64,000 bases of DNA from Methanomassiliicoccaceae archaeon UBA71. Lineage in GTDB: Archaea; Thermoplasmatota; Thermoplasmata; Methanomassiliicoccales; Methanomethylophilaceae. Below the pieces are notes generated by a model. It saw only the letters and a list, made by a program, of their open reading frames with translations, made no database searches and was not told the DNA's origin. Shown here piece after piece: positions 1 through 7,633 of this stretch (the first letter of the stretch is position 1; each line of letters begins with the position of its first letter). Made by a program: the position numbers and the translations under genes. The DNA lies in assembly GCA_002504405.1 (NCBI GenBank), contig DARO01000005.1:269982-333981 (forward strand), written 5' to 3'.

Positions 1-775
1 TCATGATGATCGCTCCGAAACCGCCTCCTATCACCGCGGGTATGTCGAACGCGTACTCGAAGATCATGGCGAAGGCGTTGAGAACGCCTCCGGCGCTGAG
101 GGCGATGGACACGATGCATATGGCGAACCAGGCCAGAGCCATCAGCGGGACGATCTTGACGGACAGGTTGGCGATCCTGTAGACCCCGCCGATGAGTATG
201 ACGGCGGTGGCGGCCGTCAGGAGGAGAGCGAACACTATGTTGTTGCCCTCGAAGTCGAACGCGTTGCACACGGCCTCGGACATGCTTATGACCTCGCCGG
301 ACACGAACCCGACCAGATACATCATGATCATGACGAACGCCGCGATCATCCCCAGGCGCTTCATGCCCAGCCCGTGGAACAGCGTGTAGGCGGGTCCTCC
401 GCGGTACCCTCCGTTCTCCTTGGGGACCTTGTAGATCTGGGCGATAGTCGTCTCGAGGAAGCTGGTGGCCATTCCGATGGCAGCGAAGATCCACATCCAG
501 AAGATGGCGCCGGGTCCGCCCACCAGTATGGCCAGGATCGGGCCGGTGATGTTGCCGACGCCGATGCGGGAGCCCATGCTCATGCAGAAGACCTGGAACG
601 AGGACAGCTTCCCCTTCTCGTGGTCGGAGTTCTTGAAGAAGGTTACCTTCGCCATCTCCTTCAGGGATGTGACCTGAAGCCCCTTCAGCCTGACAGTGGC
701 GTAGAGGCCGACAGCGATTATCAACACGAACGCGATGTACCAGATGTACGTGTCGATGAAATCGAGTATGTCCAT
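1..775 (-). CDS. Sodium:alanine symporter (AGCS family), 3' end missing
   Basis: The gene runs off the left edge, so only the first 258 residues are present; the family is usually about 450-500 residues. It is an integral membrane Na+-coupled amino-acid (alanine/glycine) importer. The diagnostic AGCS stretch GSRIGVGNITGPILA lies near residues 68-82, followed by hydrophobic segments and by a TTIAQIYK sequence close to the family motif. Several transmembrane helices are evident, the first at about residues 10-27. The ATG at 773-775 is the only good start and the region beyond it has no coding continuation. It diverges from the MBL gene. The family is confident; the substrate is inferred from the family. 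Confidence 0.88.
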   Translation of the reverse strand, partial: MDILDFIDTYIWYIAFVLIIAVGLYATVRLKGLQVTSLKEMAKVTFFKNSDHEKGKLSSFQVFCMSMGSRIGVGNITGPILAILVGGPGAIFWMWIFAAIGMATSFLETTIAQIYKVPKENGGYRGGPAYTLFHGLGMKRLGMIAAFVMIMMYLVGFVSGEVISMSEAVCNAFDFEGNNIVFALLLTAATAVILIGGVYRIANLSVKIVPLMALAWFAICIVSIALSAGGVLNAFAMIFEYAFDIPAVIGGGFGAIIM

Positions 776-989
776 TAAGCTCAAGCAATCACTGCGACGA
801 CCATGAGGTCGAGGTTTTTGTTACTTGTGCCGAAGATCGCCTGGCACTATCCTTTGGAGGATACACGTGTCACAATGCGTCGATGCGAAACCATCCGGCA
901 TGGTCGTCGGCGGAAGGGGCGATGCGTATTTAGGCGGCGGCCGGTTCACATGCGATGTGAGCGGAACCGATGTGACTAGGCTGGGGCCG

Positions 990-1907
990 ATGGAGGCCGT
1001 GGACATCAGGGGAAGGGGGATTGACTACAGGATAACGAACGTCGGGCCGGTCCCGGGATCGGAGGCGTTCCTCCTGACATCGGACGAAGGGGCCGTCCTC
1101 TACGATTCCGGGTACGGGTTCTGCGGCCCCGCCCTGGTGGGGAACATAAGGAGGGTGCTGGGCGGCAGGAAGCTGGACAGCGTACTGATAACCCATTCCC
1201 ACTACGACCACATACTGGGCAGCGCGCACTGCATCAGGGAGTGGCCCGACGCGGAGGTGGTCGCCAGCAGGCACACGTCCGAGGTGATCGCAAAGGACTC
1301 CGCCAGGAGGACCATGAGGGGGATGGACGCCTCGGCCGCGAAGCTCCACGGCGTCGCGGGATACGAGGACCTGACGGACTCCCTCCGTGTGGACCGCATC
1401 GTCTCCGAGGGGGATCGCGTGGAGGCGGGCGGGTTCGGGTTCGTCGTCCACGAGTACCCGGGGCACACGCTCTGCTCCATAGGGTTCCATTGCCCCGAGG
1501 AGCGTTTCCTGCTCTCATGCGAGACGCTGGGGCTGTATGTCGGGAAGGGGGCCATGTCCCCGACGTACCTGGTGGGATACGGGATGACGCTGGATTCCAT
1601 CGACCGTGCGATGGGTCTCGACGTCGACGTCATGCTGCTCCCCCATGCAGGGGTAGCCGCCGGCAGATGCCGCGATCTGCTGGAATCGTCGAGGCGCGCT
1701 GCCGTCTCCTGGGCGGAGGAGATAATGGAAGCGGATCGCCGGGGAGAGGGCATCGAGGGGATCCTCGGTATGATGAAGCGCAACCACTACACCGGGTACG
1801 TGAGAGGCATCCAACCGGAGGCGGCGTTCGACCTCAACGCCAGGTACATGATACCGATGATAATCAGGGAGCTCGGGCAGAGTCGATTCCGAATGGCTCG
1901 ACACTAA
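990..1907 (+). CDS. Metallo-beta-lactamase-fold hydrolase
   Basis: The protein has about 305 residues in the MBL fold. The metal-binding motif THSHYDH appears near residue 70, followed by later histidines (EYPGHT and LLPHAG) in the positions expected for a di-metal hydrolase. The reading frame is open further upstream (from 825), but the upstream residues look non-coding. The start is uncertain: ATG 990 gives the usual MBL N-terminus, while a TATA-like sequence at 925-934 would place a leaderless start at GTG 957. Substrate is unknown; MBL proteins of this general shape include glyoxalase II-like thioesterases and lactonases. Nothing in the neighbourhood narrows it. Confidence 0.75.
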   Translation: MEAVDIRGRGIDYRITNVGPVPGSEAFLLTSDEGAVLYDSGYGFCGPALVGNIRRVLGGRKLDSVLITHSHYDHILGSAHCIREWPDAEVVASRHTSEVIAKDSARRTMRGMDASAAKLHGVAGYEDLTDSLRVDRIVSEGDRVEAGGFGFVVHEYPGHTLCSIGFHCPEERFLLSCETLGLYVGKGAMSPTYLVGYGMTLDSIDRAMGLDVDVMLLPHAGVAAGRCRDLLESSRRAAVSWAEEIMEADRRGEGIEGILGMMKRNHYTGYVRGIQPEAAFDLNARYMIPMIIRELGQSRFRMARH

Positions 1908-1929
1908 TCAGGACGCACTGCCTTTTATG

Positions 1930-2095
1930 CAGGCTTTGAGGAAAGTCTCGGGAAGCCGTTCGGACGGGTGACGGATGTCGCCGGATGCAGAGGTCGGCTT
2001 CGAGAAGCCCAGGCCAGAATTAGGGAATGGTATGAGAATGATAACAGGAGCATGTCATTCTCAACCGGAACAATTCCTGGAGCGGTTCTCCGTTT
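1930..2095 (+). other. Non-coding region with several predicted hairpins
   Basis: No convincing gene lies between the MBL gene and fic. The stretch contains the string GAGGAAAGTC at 1937-1946, which resembles the first conserved region of RNase P RNA, and several self-complementary segments: GGCTT/GAAGCC near 2000, and TGAGAATGA pairing with TCATTCTCA at about 2033-2063. The remaining RNase P conserved regions (an ACAGAA-type 3' P4 strand) are absent, so it is not called RNase P RNA. It could be an unrelated structured RNA or a remnant. A TATA-like CCTTTTATG sits at about 1921. Confidence 0.25.
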
Positions 2096-2107
2096 CTTGT
2101 TGAAGCG

Positions 2108-2152
2108 ACCCTACCAATACCCTACCAAATTGGTAGGGTATTTATATTCTTA
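2108..2152 (+). promoter_or_regulatory. fic promoter with palindromic operator
   Basis: A perfect inverted repeat occupies 2118-2140: arms TACCCTACCAA and its complement around one central base. An extra half-site ACCCTACCAA lies 11 bp upstream (2108), giving direct repeats one helical turn apart. The TATA box (TTTATATTCT, 2141-2150) abuts the palindrome, so a bound protein would block promoter recognition. The fic GTG start at 2168 is close to the expected transcription start, suggesting a leaderless mRNA. The same palindrome is repeated right after the gene (3468-3490). Binding by the HTH domain of the Fic protein itself is an inference. Confidence 0.75.
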
Positions 2153-2167
2153 AAGATATTATAGAAT

Positions 2168-3445
2168 GTGCATCTTCCCAGGAATCCTCCAAAAATAAAA
2201 AATATTCTGTCGGATGAACAAAAATCTAAAGCGGTTCTGTCCGAGGGAATCGAGGAATACGCCAAGGATTTTAACAAAAAATATCTTCATTGGTCAGAGG
2301 TTCGTTTGAGGGATACGGGACCGTTTGATCCAGATACCGTGTGGGTAAGGATGAAATTGGTCCGTATGGACAACAGCATTAAACTGGTCTTCGGCAGAAC
2401 CCATTATCGTTATTCCGTATCAGACAGAATCCTGAAGATGCTTCACGAATTCGACATGAGGGCATCTGTCGGATTATTCCCTGATACGATGGATCCGCAT
2501 AGGATGGTGCATTATTCCGTCAGCTCCCTGATGGAGGAATCGATCGCATCCAGTCAGATGGAAGGGGCAGTCACTACAACGAAGAACGCAAAGGAGATCC
2601 TGCTCAAGAACATCCGTCCCAAAGATAAATCGGAACGCATGATCGTCAATAATTACAAGGCCATGCTGTTCATAAAGGAACATACGGAACGGCCTCTGAC
2701 TCCGGAACTGATCAGAGATATTCACAAGATTGTGACCGAGGGAACGTTGGATGAAAAACACAGGGGATCCTTCCGCGACAACGACGATGTCGTCGTGCAG
2801 GATTCTCTATCCGGGGAGGTTTTCCATCAACCCGTACCGGTGGATGAAGTCGAACATGCGGTGCAACAACTCTGTGATTTCATAAACGACGAGGGGGAGT
2901 TCCTCCATCCGGTGATCAAAGGGATAATCCTTCATTACGCGATTGCGTACATACATCCATTCGAAGACGGCAATGGCCGTGTCGCACGCACGTTGTTCTA
3001 TTGGTATGAGCTGAAGAGCGGATATTGGTCGATGGAATATCTCGCCCTATCCAGGTATATCAAGGATCATAAGAGTAAGTACGAGGAGGCATACGTATTC
3101 GGAGAAACCGATGGCAACGACATGACCTACTTCATACTCTACAATCTCAAAGCGCTGATGGATTCGGTTGATAGGTTCGAAGATTATCTGAAGAGGAAGA
3201 TAGAGGAAGAGCGTTCGACGAAGGTGAAGCTGTCCGATTATGGGTTGAACGATAGGCAGATCAGAATAATCACCAGTCTGATGAATGGCGGAACGGTTAC
3301 GGTAAGGTCGATACAGAACCAATATCATGTATCCCTGAATACGGCCAGAGCCGACGTCAGATGTCTGAGTGAAGCAGGATTGCTTGCTGAGGCGGGCCGG
3401 GAAGTCAACATGAAGGTTTATTCTTGGTCGGGGAAGAAGATCTGA
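2168..3445 (+). CDS. Fic family protein with C-terminal winged-helix domain
   Basis: Fic enzymes transfer AMP (or another nucleotide moiety) from a nucleotide to a target hydroxyl. The catalytic motif HPFEDGNGRVAR begins at about residue 263, complete with catalytic histidine and both arginines. An N-terminal inhibitory helix motif of the (S/T)xxxE(G/N) type, SSQMEG, precedes the core, which is the class II autoinhibited arrangement. Residues about 365-425 form a helix-turn-helix domain (NQYHVSLNTARADVRCL), giving the common Fic-HTH layout of about 425 residues. The start is GTG 2168. The gene is bracketed by copies of one palindromic operator, which suggests autoregulation. AT content is higher than in neighbouring genes, so recent acquisition is plausible. 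The target is unknown. Confidence 0.9.
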   Translation: MHLPRNPPKIKNILSDEQKSKAVLSEGIEEYAKDFNKKYLHWSEVRLRDTGPFDPDTVWVRMKLVRMDNSIKLVFGRTHYRYSVSDRILKMLHEFDMRASVGLFPDTMDPHRMVHYSVSSLMEESIASSQMEGAVTTTKNAKEILLKNIRPKDKSERMIVNNYKAMLFIKEHTERPLTPELIRDIHKIVTEGTLDEKHRGSFRDNDDVVVQDSLSGEVFHQPVPVDEVEHAVQQLCDFINDEGEFLHPVIKGIILHYAIAYIHPFEDGNGRVARTLFYWYELKSGYWSMEYLALSRYIKDHKSKYEEAYVFGETDGNDMTYFILYNLKALMDSVDRFEDYLKRKIEEERSTKVKLSDYGLNDRQIRIITSLMNGGTVTVRSIQNQYHVSLNTARADVRCLSEAGLLAEAGREVNMKVYSWSGKKI

Positions 3446-3446
3446 C

Positions 3447-3490
3447 ACCCTGCCAATACCATACCAATACCCTACCAAATTGGTAGGGTA
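3447..3490 (+). repeat. Second copy of the fic operator, with three half-sites
   Basis: Immediately after the fic stop codon three half-sites start at 3447, 3458 and 3469 (ACCCTGCCAA, ACCATACCAA, ACCCTACCAA), an exact 11-bp period. The last is the left arm of a perfect palindrome at 3468-3490 identical to that at 2118-2140. It may act as a second operator that lets a protein loop or bridge the gene, or as a hairpin at the mRNA 3' end. No other copies were noticed in the window. Confidence 0.75.
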
Positions 3491-3631
3491 GATTTCAAGA
3501 TTGAACATCATGATGATCGAACCATCACATTGCATTCTATATCGATAGGTTTCGAACGATCTGGGAATGAGTTGGGACGTTCTAGGAACAGGTGGTTTAA
3601 CTCTCTTTTCTGAGAATCTGGAAAAGGATGG

Positions 3632-3742
3632 TCCCCACTCCCTGATTTGAACAGGGGACCTGCTGATTTCAGCGGCTGTATCGGATTTTCTTCCGAAAAC
3701 ACTCTACAGTCAGCCGCTCTGGCCAGTCTGAGCTAAGTGGGG
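3632..3742 (-). tRNA. tRNA-Tyr (GTA) with a 36-nt intron
   Basis: Read on the minus strand, the acceptor strands CCCCACT and AGTGGGG pair and A73 follows. The D-arm is GCTC/GAGC, the anticodon stem GCTGA/TCAGC, the anticodon GTA and the T-arm CCCTG-TTCAAAT-CAGGG. The exons form a 75-nt mature tRNA and are split after position 37 by 36 nt, the canonical archaeal intron site removed by the splicing endonuclease. The C1-G72 pair and A73 agree with archaeal tyrosine identity. No CCA is encoded. The TATA box at 3766-3776 is correctly placed for it. Confidence 0.9.
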
Positions 3743-3765
3743 ATTAGAGTTTGTGATATCGCCAT

Positions 3766-3776
3766 CTTATATAAAG
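3766..3776 (-). promoter_or_regulatory. TATA box for tRNA-Tyr, possibly bidirectional
   Basis: CTTATATAAAG is nearly palindromic. On the minus strand it lies about 25-30 nt before the tRNA-Tyr 5' end. Because the core TTATATAA is symmetrical it could also fire rightwards, starting near 3797, into the structured region before the ligase operon. The minus-strand role is well supported; the plus-strand role is speculative. Confidence 0.65.
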
Positions 3777-3796
3777 ATAACTGGGAAGCGATGTCT

Positions 3797-3965
3797 GCTA
3801 CGGTCATCACGCCGATGTCTCATCCCTCCGGGCACGATCCGGCGGTCGGTGAGAACCATCCCACAACCGCTGCCATGAGGGGGTAAGAGGGCTCCTAACC
3901 GACGGGTGGTTCCGCGCGGGTCAAATCCCCGGGGTTCAGGAATGTACAGGTTCCAAGCCTCCATC
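3797..3965 (+). other. Structured non-coding region upstream of the ligase operon
   Basis: No plausible gene is present. The segment has long-range complementarities: GTCGGTGAG at 3844-3852 can pair with CTC and ACCGAC at about 3892-3903, and GAACCATCCC at 3852-3861 with GGGTGGTTC near 3906-3914. These compete or form a pseudoknot-like set. The GGTGAGAACC segment faintly recalls the core of cobalamin riboswitches, but the other conserved boxes are not evident. It may be a structured leader or an independent small RNA. The promoter closest to the downstream gene would exclude it from that mRNA. Confidence 0.3.
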
Positions 3966-3986
3966 AGGCAAACTAAATAGTCAGTA

Positions 3987-3996
3987 AGTATACTAA
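3987..3996 (+). promoter_or_regulatory. TATA box of the ligase/exporter operon
   Basis: AGTATACTAA lies about 20 nt before the ATG at 4011, so transcription would begin at or next to the start codon (leaderless). No Shine-Dalgarno sequence precedes that ATG, which fits. It is the only clear promoter before the eight co-directional genes ending at 13577. Confidence 0.55.
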
Positions 3997-4010
3997 ACCC
4001 GGGATTTCGG

Positions 4011-4919
4011 ATGCTCAGAGGAATATATCTGGTCGACAAGCTCAGAACGAATGTGGACAAGGAGGTCGGAGCTCTGCGCTCTCTCCCGGACATCGACATC
4101 GCCCCATTGTATTTCGAGGACATCGTAACGACCGTCGGTGGGGACGGAAGGATCCTGCTGGTCGACGGCAGTCGCATCACCCCGCCGGACTTCGTCATGG
4201 TGAGGGCGTTCAGGCTGGACGATTCCAAGGCATACCATCTCAAGTCGGTCCTCAGGATGCTCGAGGGCATGGGCGTGCTGTGCATCAATCCGCCCAGATG
4301 CAAGGACATCACCGCCGACAAGCTGCTGACGTTCCAGGTGGCGGCGGACGTCGTCCCGGATGTGAGGGCACCGAAGACCATGCTCGTCACCCCCGGCATC
4401 GACGCGGCGGTCATAGGGGAGAACCTGGGATACCCCGTGGTCCTGAAGGTTCTTCATGGCGAGGGGGGAACGGGTGTCACGCTGGTGGAGGACGAAGGGG
4501 CACTGAAGAGCGTGCTGAAGATCATGTCGGCCGTCCCCATGAGGGACCAGGTCATAGCGCAGCAGGCGATCCTCTCCTCCAAGGGGAGGGACCTGCGCAT
4601 CGTAGTCATAGGGGGGAGGGTAGTGGACGCATTCGTGCGCTCCAACCCGGGAGGATTTACATCCAACGCGCACCAGGGCGGTCATGTGGAGGAGTTCGAC
4701 CCCCCGGATTCCGTCAAGGACGCCGCCGTCCGCCTGGCCGACGCCATGGGAATGGCCATGGGCAGCGTGGACTTCCTATTCGGGGAGAGGGATGGGGAGT
4801 TCTACCTCTGCGAGGCGAACTCGTCCATAGGGATGCCCTATCTGACGGATGGCTCCCGCGGGGACGTGGTCCCATGCTACATAGACGGTATTAAGAGGCT
4901 GCTGGGGATGATGCGGTGA
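4011..4919 (+). CDS. ATP-grasp (RimK-like) ligase, first copy
   Basis: This 302-residue protein belongs to the RimK/LysX/MptN/CofF branch of ATP-grasp enzymes, which activate a carboxylate as acyl phosphate and join it to an amine. Supporting motifs are YPVVLKVLHGEGGTGV (nucleotide-binding strand and glycine loop, residues ~143-158), SSKGRDLRIVVIGG (~190-203) and the metal-binding CEANSSIGM near residue 269. It is the first gene of the operon and overlaps the GH3-like gene by 4 nt. A paralogue lies two genes on (6640-7563), with matching motifs throughout. The substrate is unknown; roles in F420 or methanopterin glutamylation are known for relatives, but this gene context points to a different product. 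Confidence 0.82.
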   Translation: MLRGIYLVDKLRTNVDKEVGALRSLPDIDIAPLYFEDIVTTVGGDGRILLVDGSRITPPDFVMVRAFRLDDSKAYHLKSVLRMLEGMGVLCINPPRCKDITADKLLTFQVAADVVPDVRAPKTMLVTPGIDAAVIGENLGYPVVLKVLHGEGGTGVTLVEDEGALKSVLKIMSAVPMRDQVIAQQAILSSKGRDLRIVVIGGRVVDAFVRSNPGGFTSNAHQGGHVEEFDPPDSVKDAAVRLADAMGMAMGSVDFLFGERDGEFYLCEANSSIGMPYLTDGSRGDVVPCYIDGIKRLLGMMR

Positions 4920-6634
4920 GGCCCCATGACGAGATCCTGTCCCTGGGGGACAGGGACGCCATCGGTCGCTGGACGGAGATGTGCTCGGACTGCAGGGGGA
5001 CCCAGGAGGCCGTCCTCATGGGGATACTGGAGGCTGCGTCCGGCAGCGTCTACGGACGCGAGCACGGTTTCAGGAGCATAGGCTCGGTCGAGGAGTTCCG
5101 CCGCGCGGTCCCGGTCACCGAGTACGAGTGCCTGGAAGGGTACATAGAACGCATGGCCAGCGGTGAGGGCGACGTGCTATTCAACGGTCCGACAGAGTAC
5201 TTCATCTCCACGTCGGGGACCACGGGCAAGGCGAAGCTCATCCCGGAGGGGTCGGTCAGCAGGGACGCCAAGAACGCCGTGAACAAGCTGAGGAACGCGT
5301 ACCTTGCCCGCGACCTCGTAAGGAGCATCGCGGACTCTCCCGGGGTCATGGGGCTGATGGCATCGAAGGGGATCGATTCCCGGACCGCCACCCCGCAGGA
5401 CTTCGCCAGCTCTTTCCATTACTACTCGGTGACGTCGTCCATTCCGGACAGGAAGACGTCCGGCGGCATCGGAATAGGATTCGCCTCGGGCAAGACCTTC
5501 GAGTCGTCATCCCTCGCCAAGGGCCTGGCATACCCCAGCTAGTTCATGGGCCTGGCCAGCGGGGAGGCTACGATGTACCTCACGATGCTGTTCGCGCTCA
5601 TGCACGACGACGTCCTGGTGGTAACATCGAACAACGCCGCCCGCCTCTATGCCAGGATCGTCTATGCCCAGGAGCATGCCGAGGAGATCATCCGGGACAT
5701 GGAGGAGGGCACCGCGAACGAGGGCCTGGACCTCACGGAATCGGAGAGGGCGATGGCAGAGGGGCTGATGACGGCCGATCCCGACAGGGCGGGGCAGCTC
5801 AGAAGCATCCTGGACACCGGGAGGGAGAACTTCATACCAAGGAACTACTGGCCCCACCTGTTGTCCGCCAGGTTCTGGCTCGCAGGCTCCGTGGGGGTCA
5901 ACGTGGCCAAGGTCAGGCCCCTCCTCCCGGAGGGCACGGTGTACTACGACATCGGCTACGGCGCGAGCGAGGCGAAGATCAACATACCCTGCCGGCCGGA
6001 GTCCGGTTACGGGACGCTTGCCACGCTCTCCGTCTTCTACGAGTTCGTGCCGGTCGGGGGAGGGGACCCCCTGACCGCGGATCAGCTCGAGGACGGGTGC
6101 GAGTACGAGGTCCTGCTGACGAACTACGGGGGGCTGTACCGCTATCCCATGCACGACATAGTCCGCGTGAGGGGGTTCACAGGGAACACACCAAACGTCG
6201 AGTTCGTTACCAAGTTCCGCGAGATACTGAACATAGCCCAGGAGAAGGTGCCGGCGTCGGGGGTCCTCGGATGCATAGGCACGGTCGCCGGCGGCATGGG
6301 GTTCGCCGTCCGCCACGCACAGGTATACGAGGACATCGCAGCCCAGGCGTACAGGGTGCATCTGGAGCCGGAGCCGGGGGCCGACCCGGACGGGATCGAC
6401 CTGGCGGGATTCTCCGAGGGCCTGGACCGCCTCCTGGGGGAGACGTTCGAGCTGTATGACAGGAACCGCAAGCTCGGTTCCCTTAATCGCCCGTCCTCCG
6501 TCCTCATGAGGGGCGGATGGCAGGAGAGCCTTTACGACAGGCGCGAGGCGGAGGGGGCTCCGCGCTCCCAGATAAAGCTGGACGTCAAGACAGTGGAGCC
6601 GCCTGATGAGAGGTGGGTCCTGAGGAGGGAGTGA
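4916..6634 (+). CDS. GH3-like acyl-amido ligase with in-frame TAG (putative pyrrolysine)
   Basis: The reading frame is open from GTG 4916 to TGA 6634 except for one TAG at 5540-5542, which would be residue 209 of 572. The codon after TAG continues in the same frame with normal composition. The joined product matches the second GH3-like protein (11462-13159, 565 residues) in length and in all adenylation motifs: STSGTTGKAKLIP before the TAG, YGASE and LYRYPMHDIVRV after it. Catalytic elements thus lie on both sides, so neither half alone would be functional. GH3 enzymes adenylate an acid and couple it to an amine or amino acid. Pyrrolysine insertion is the best explanation in this lineage; a nonsense mutation is the alternative. 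The gene overlaps the first ATP-grasp gene by 4 nt. Confidence 0.75.
5540..5542 (+). other. In-frame amber codon (candidate pyrrolysine)
   Basis: TAG sits between AYPS and FMGLASGE. Aligning the two paralogues backward from the shared ALM segment places it opposite an Ala-Met region of the second copy, outside the recognisable nucleotide-binding motifs. Other genes in the window end in TGA or TAA, apart from one doubtful antisense extension (51762), so TAG appears to be avoided as a stop here. Confidence 0.65.
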
Positions 6635-6639
6635 TTGCA

Positions 6640-7563
6640 ATGAGAGGAATTCTGCTGACAGGGGACCATTCCCGCTTCGAGAGGGAGTTCGAGATGGCCA
6701 AGGCCGTGTTCGACGACCCCGCCTACGAGATGATCCCGGTCGATTTCAATGACATAGAGGTGCTGGCGCAGGACGACTTCGACGGAAGGATCTACGTCCG
6801 CGGGGAGCCGATGGACCGTCCGGACTTCGCTTTCGTCATGACGGTGGAGGAGCGCGAGACCTACCAGCTGAAGGCGGTGCTCCGCATGCTGGAGACCCTC
6901 GGGGTCAGGTGCATCAACACCTACGACGCGATCGAGGCCGCAGGGGACAAGATGTACTCGTTCCAGGTGGTCAAGGCGGCGGTCCCGGAGGTCAGGATCC
7001 CGAAGACCATGCTGGTCACCGACCGCACCGGCATCTCCGAGATAGGGGGGCAGATCGGGTACCCCATGGTCATGAAGGTCATGCACGGGTTCCAGGGCAG
7101 AGGCGTCTGCCTGGTGGAGAGCGAGAAGGAGCTCAAGGGAATACTGAGCATGGTCACGGCCGCCGAATTCGGGGACCAGATCATCGTACAGGAGGCCGTG
7201 ATGTCCTCAAAGGGCCGCGACCTGAGGGTCGTGGTGGCCGCCGGTGAGATGGTGACAGCGTTCGTAAGGCGCAACGACGGGGACTTCAAATCCAACCTCC
7301 ACCAGGGCGGGTACATAGAGCCGTTCGACCCCCCGCAGGAGCTGGTGGACATGTCGATAAGGATCGCAGACGCCTGCGGACTGAAGGTCGGGAGCATAGA
7401 CTACCTGTTCGGCGAGCGGGAGGGGGAGTTCCTCCTGTGCGAGGTCAACTCGGTCCCAGGCATATCGTACGTCTTCAGGGCTCAGCAGCAGGGGGACACG
7501 GAGCTGGTCGAGCGCTTCATGTCCATGCCGCGCAGGGTCCTCCGCAAGGAGGGCCTGCTGTGA
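6640..7563 (+). CDS. ATP-grasp (RimK-like) ligase, second copy
   Basis: This 307-residue paralogue of the protein at 4011-4919 keeps YPMVMKVMHGFQGRGV, SSKGRDLRVVV, SNLHQGGYIEPFDPP and the magnesium-binding LLCEVNSVPG in the same order. The ATG at 6640 is chosen over the upstream in-frame ATG because a purine-rich AGGAGGGAG precedes it and it lies 5 nt after the GH3-like stop. Two ATP-grasp ligases alternating with GH3-like ligases suggest sequential amide-bond formation on one small molecule. Which acid and amine each handles cannot be told from sequence. Confidence 0.82.
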   Translation: MRGILLTGDHSRFEREFEMAKAVFDDPAYEMIPVDFNDIEVLAQDDFDGRIYVRGEPMDRPDFAFVMTVEERETYQLKAVLRMLETLGVRCINTYDAIEAAGDKMYSFQVVKAAVPEVRIPKTMLVTDRTGISEIGGQIGYPMVMKVMHGFQGRGVCLVESEKELKGILSMVTAAEFGDQIIVQEAVMSSKGRDLRVVVAAGEMVTAFVRRNDGDFKSNLHQGGYIEPFDPPQELVDMSIRIADACGLKVGSIDYLFGEREGEFLLCEVNSVPGISYVFRAQQQGDTELVERFMSMPRRVLRKEGLL

Positions 7564-7633
7564 TCCATACGGGATGCAGGGTTTCCGTCCATCCGGGGCG
7601 CAGCATCCCGTGCACAAGGGGGGCCGGGTTCCC

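Noticed and set aside
1937..1946. RNase P RNA call based on GAGGAAAGTC
   Set aside because: The matching 3' conserved regions are absent and the available space before fic is too short for a standard archaeal molecule.
1968..2153. 61-residue open frame before fic
   Set aside because: It covers the hairpin-rich region and the operator, has no ribosome site and no protein character.
3862..3945. tRNA-like segment with CTCCTAA and GGGTCAAATCCC
   Set aside because: No acceptor or proper anticodon stem could be formed, and the T-loop lacks one base; not called a tRNA.
3767..4414. Long minus-strand open frame over the ligase operon start
   Set aside because: It is antisense to the ATP-grasp gene and structured region; residue composition (Ser/Thr/Pro/Arg runs) is typical of GC-rich shadow frames.
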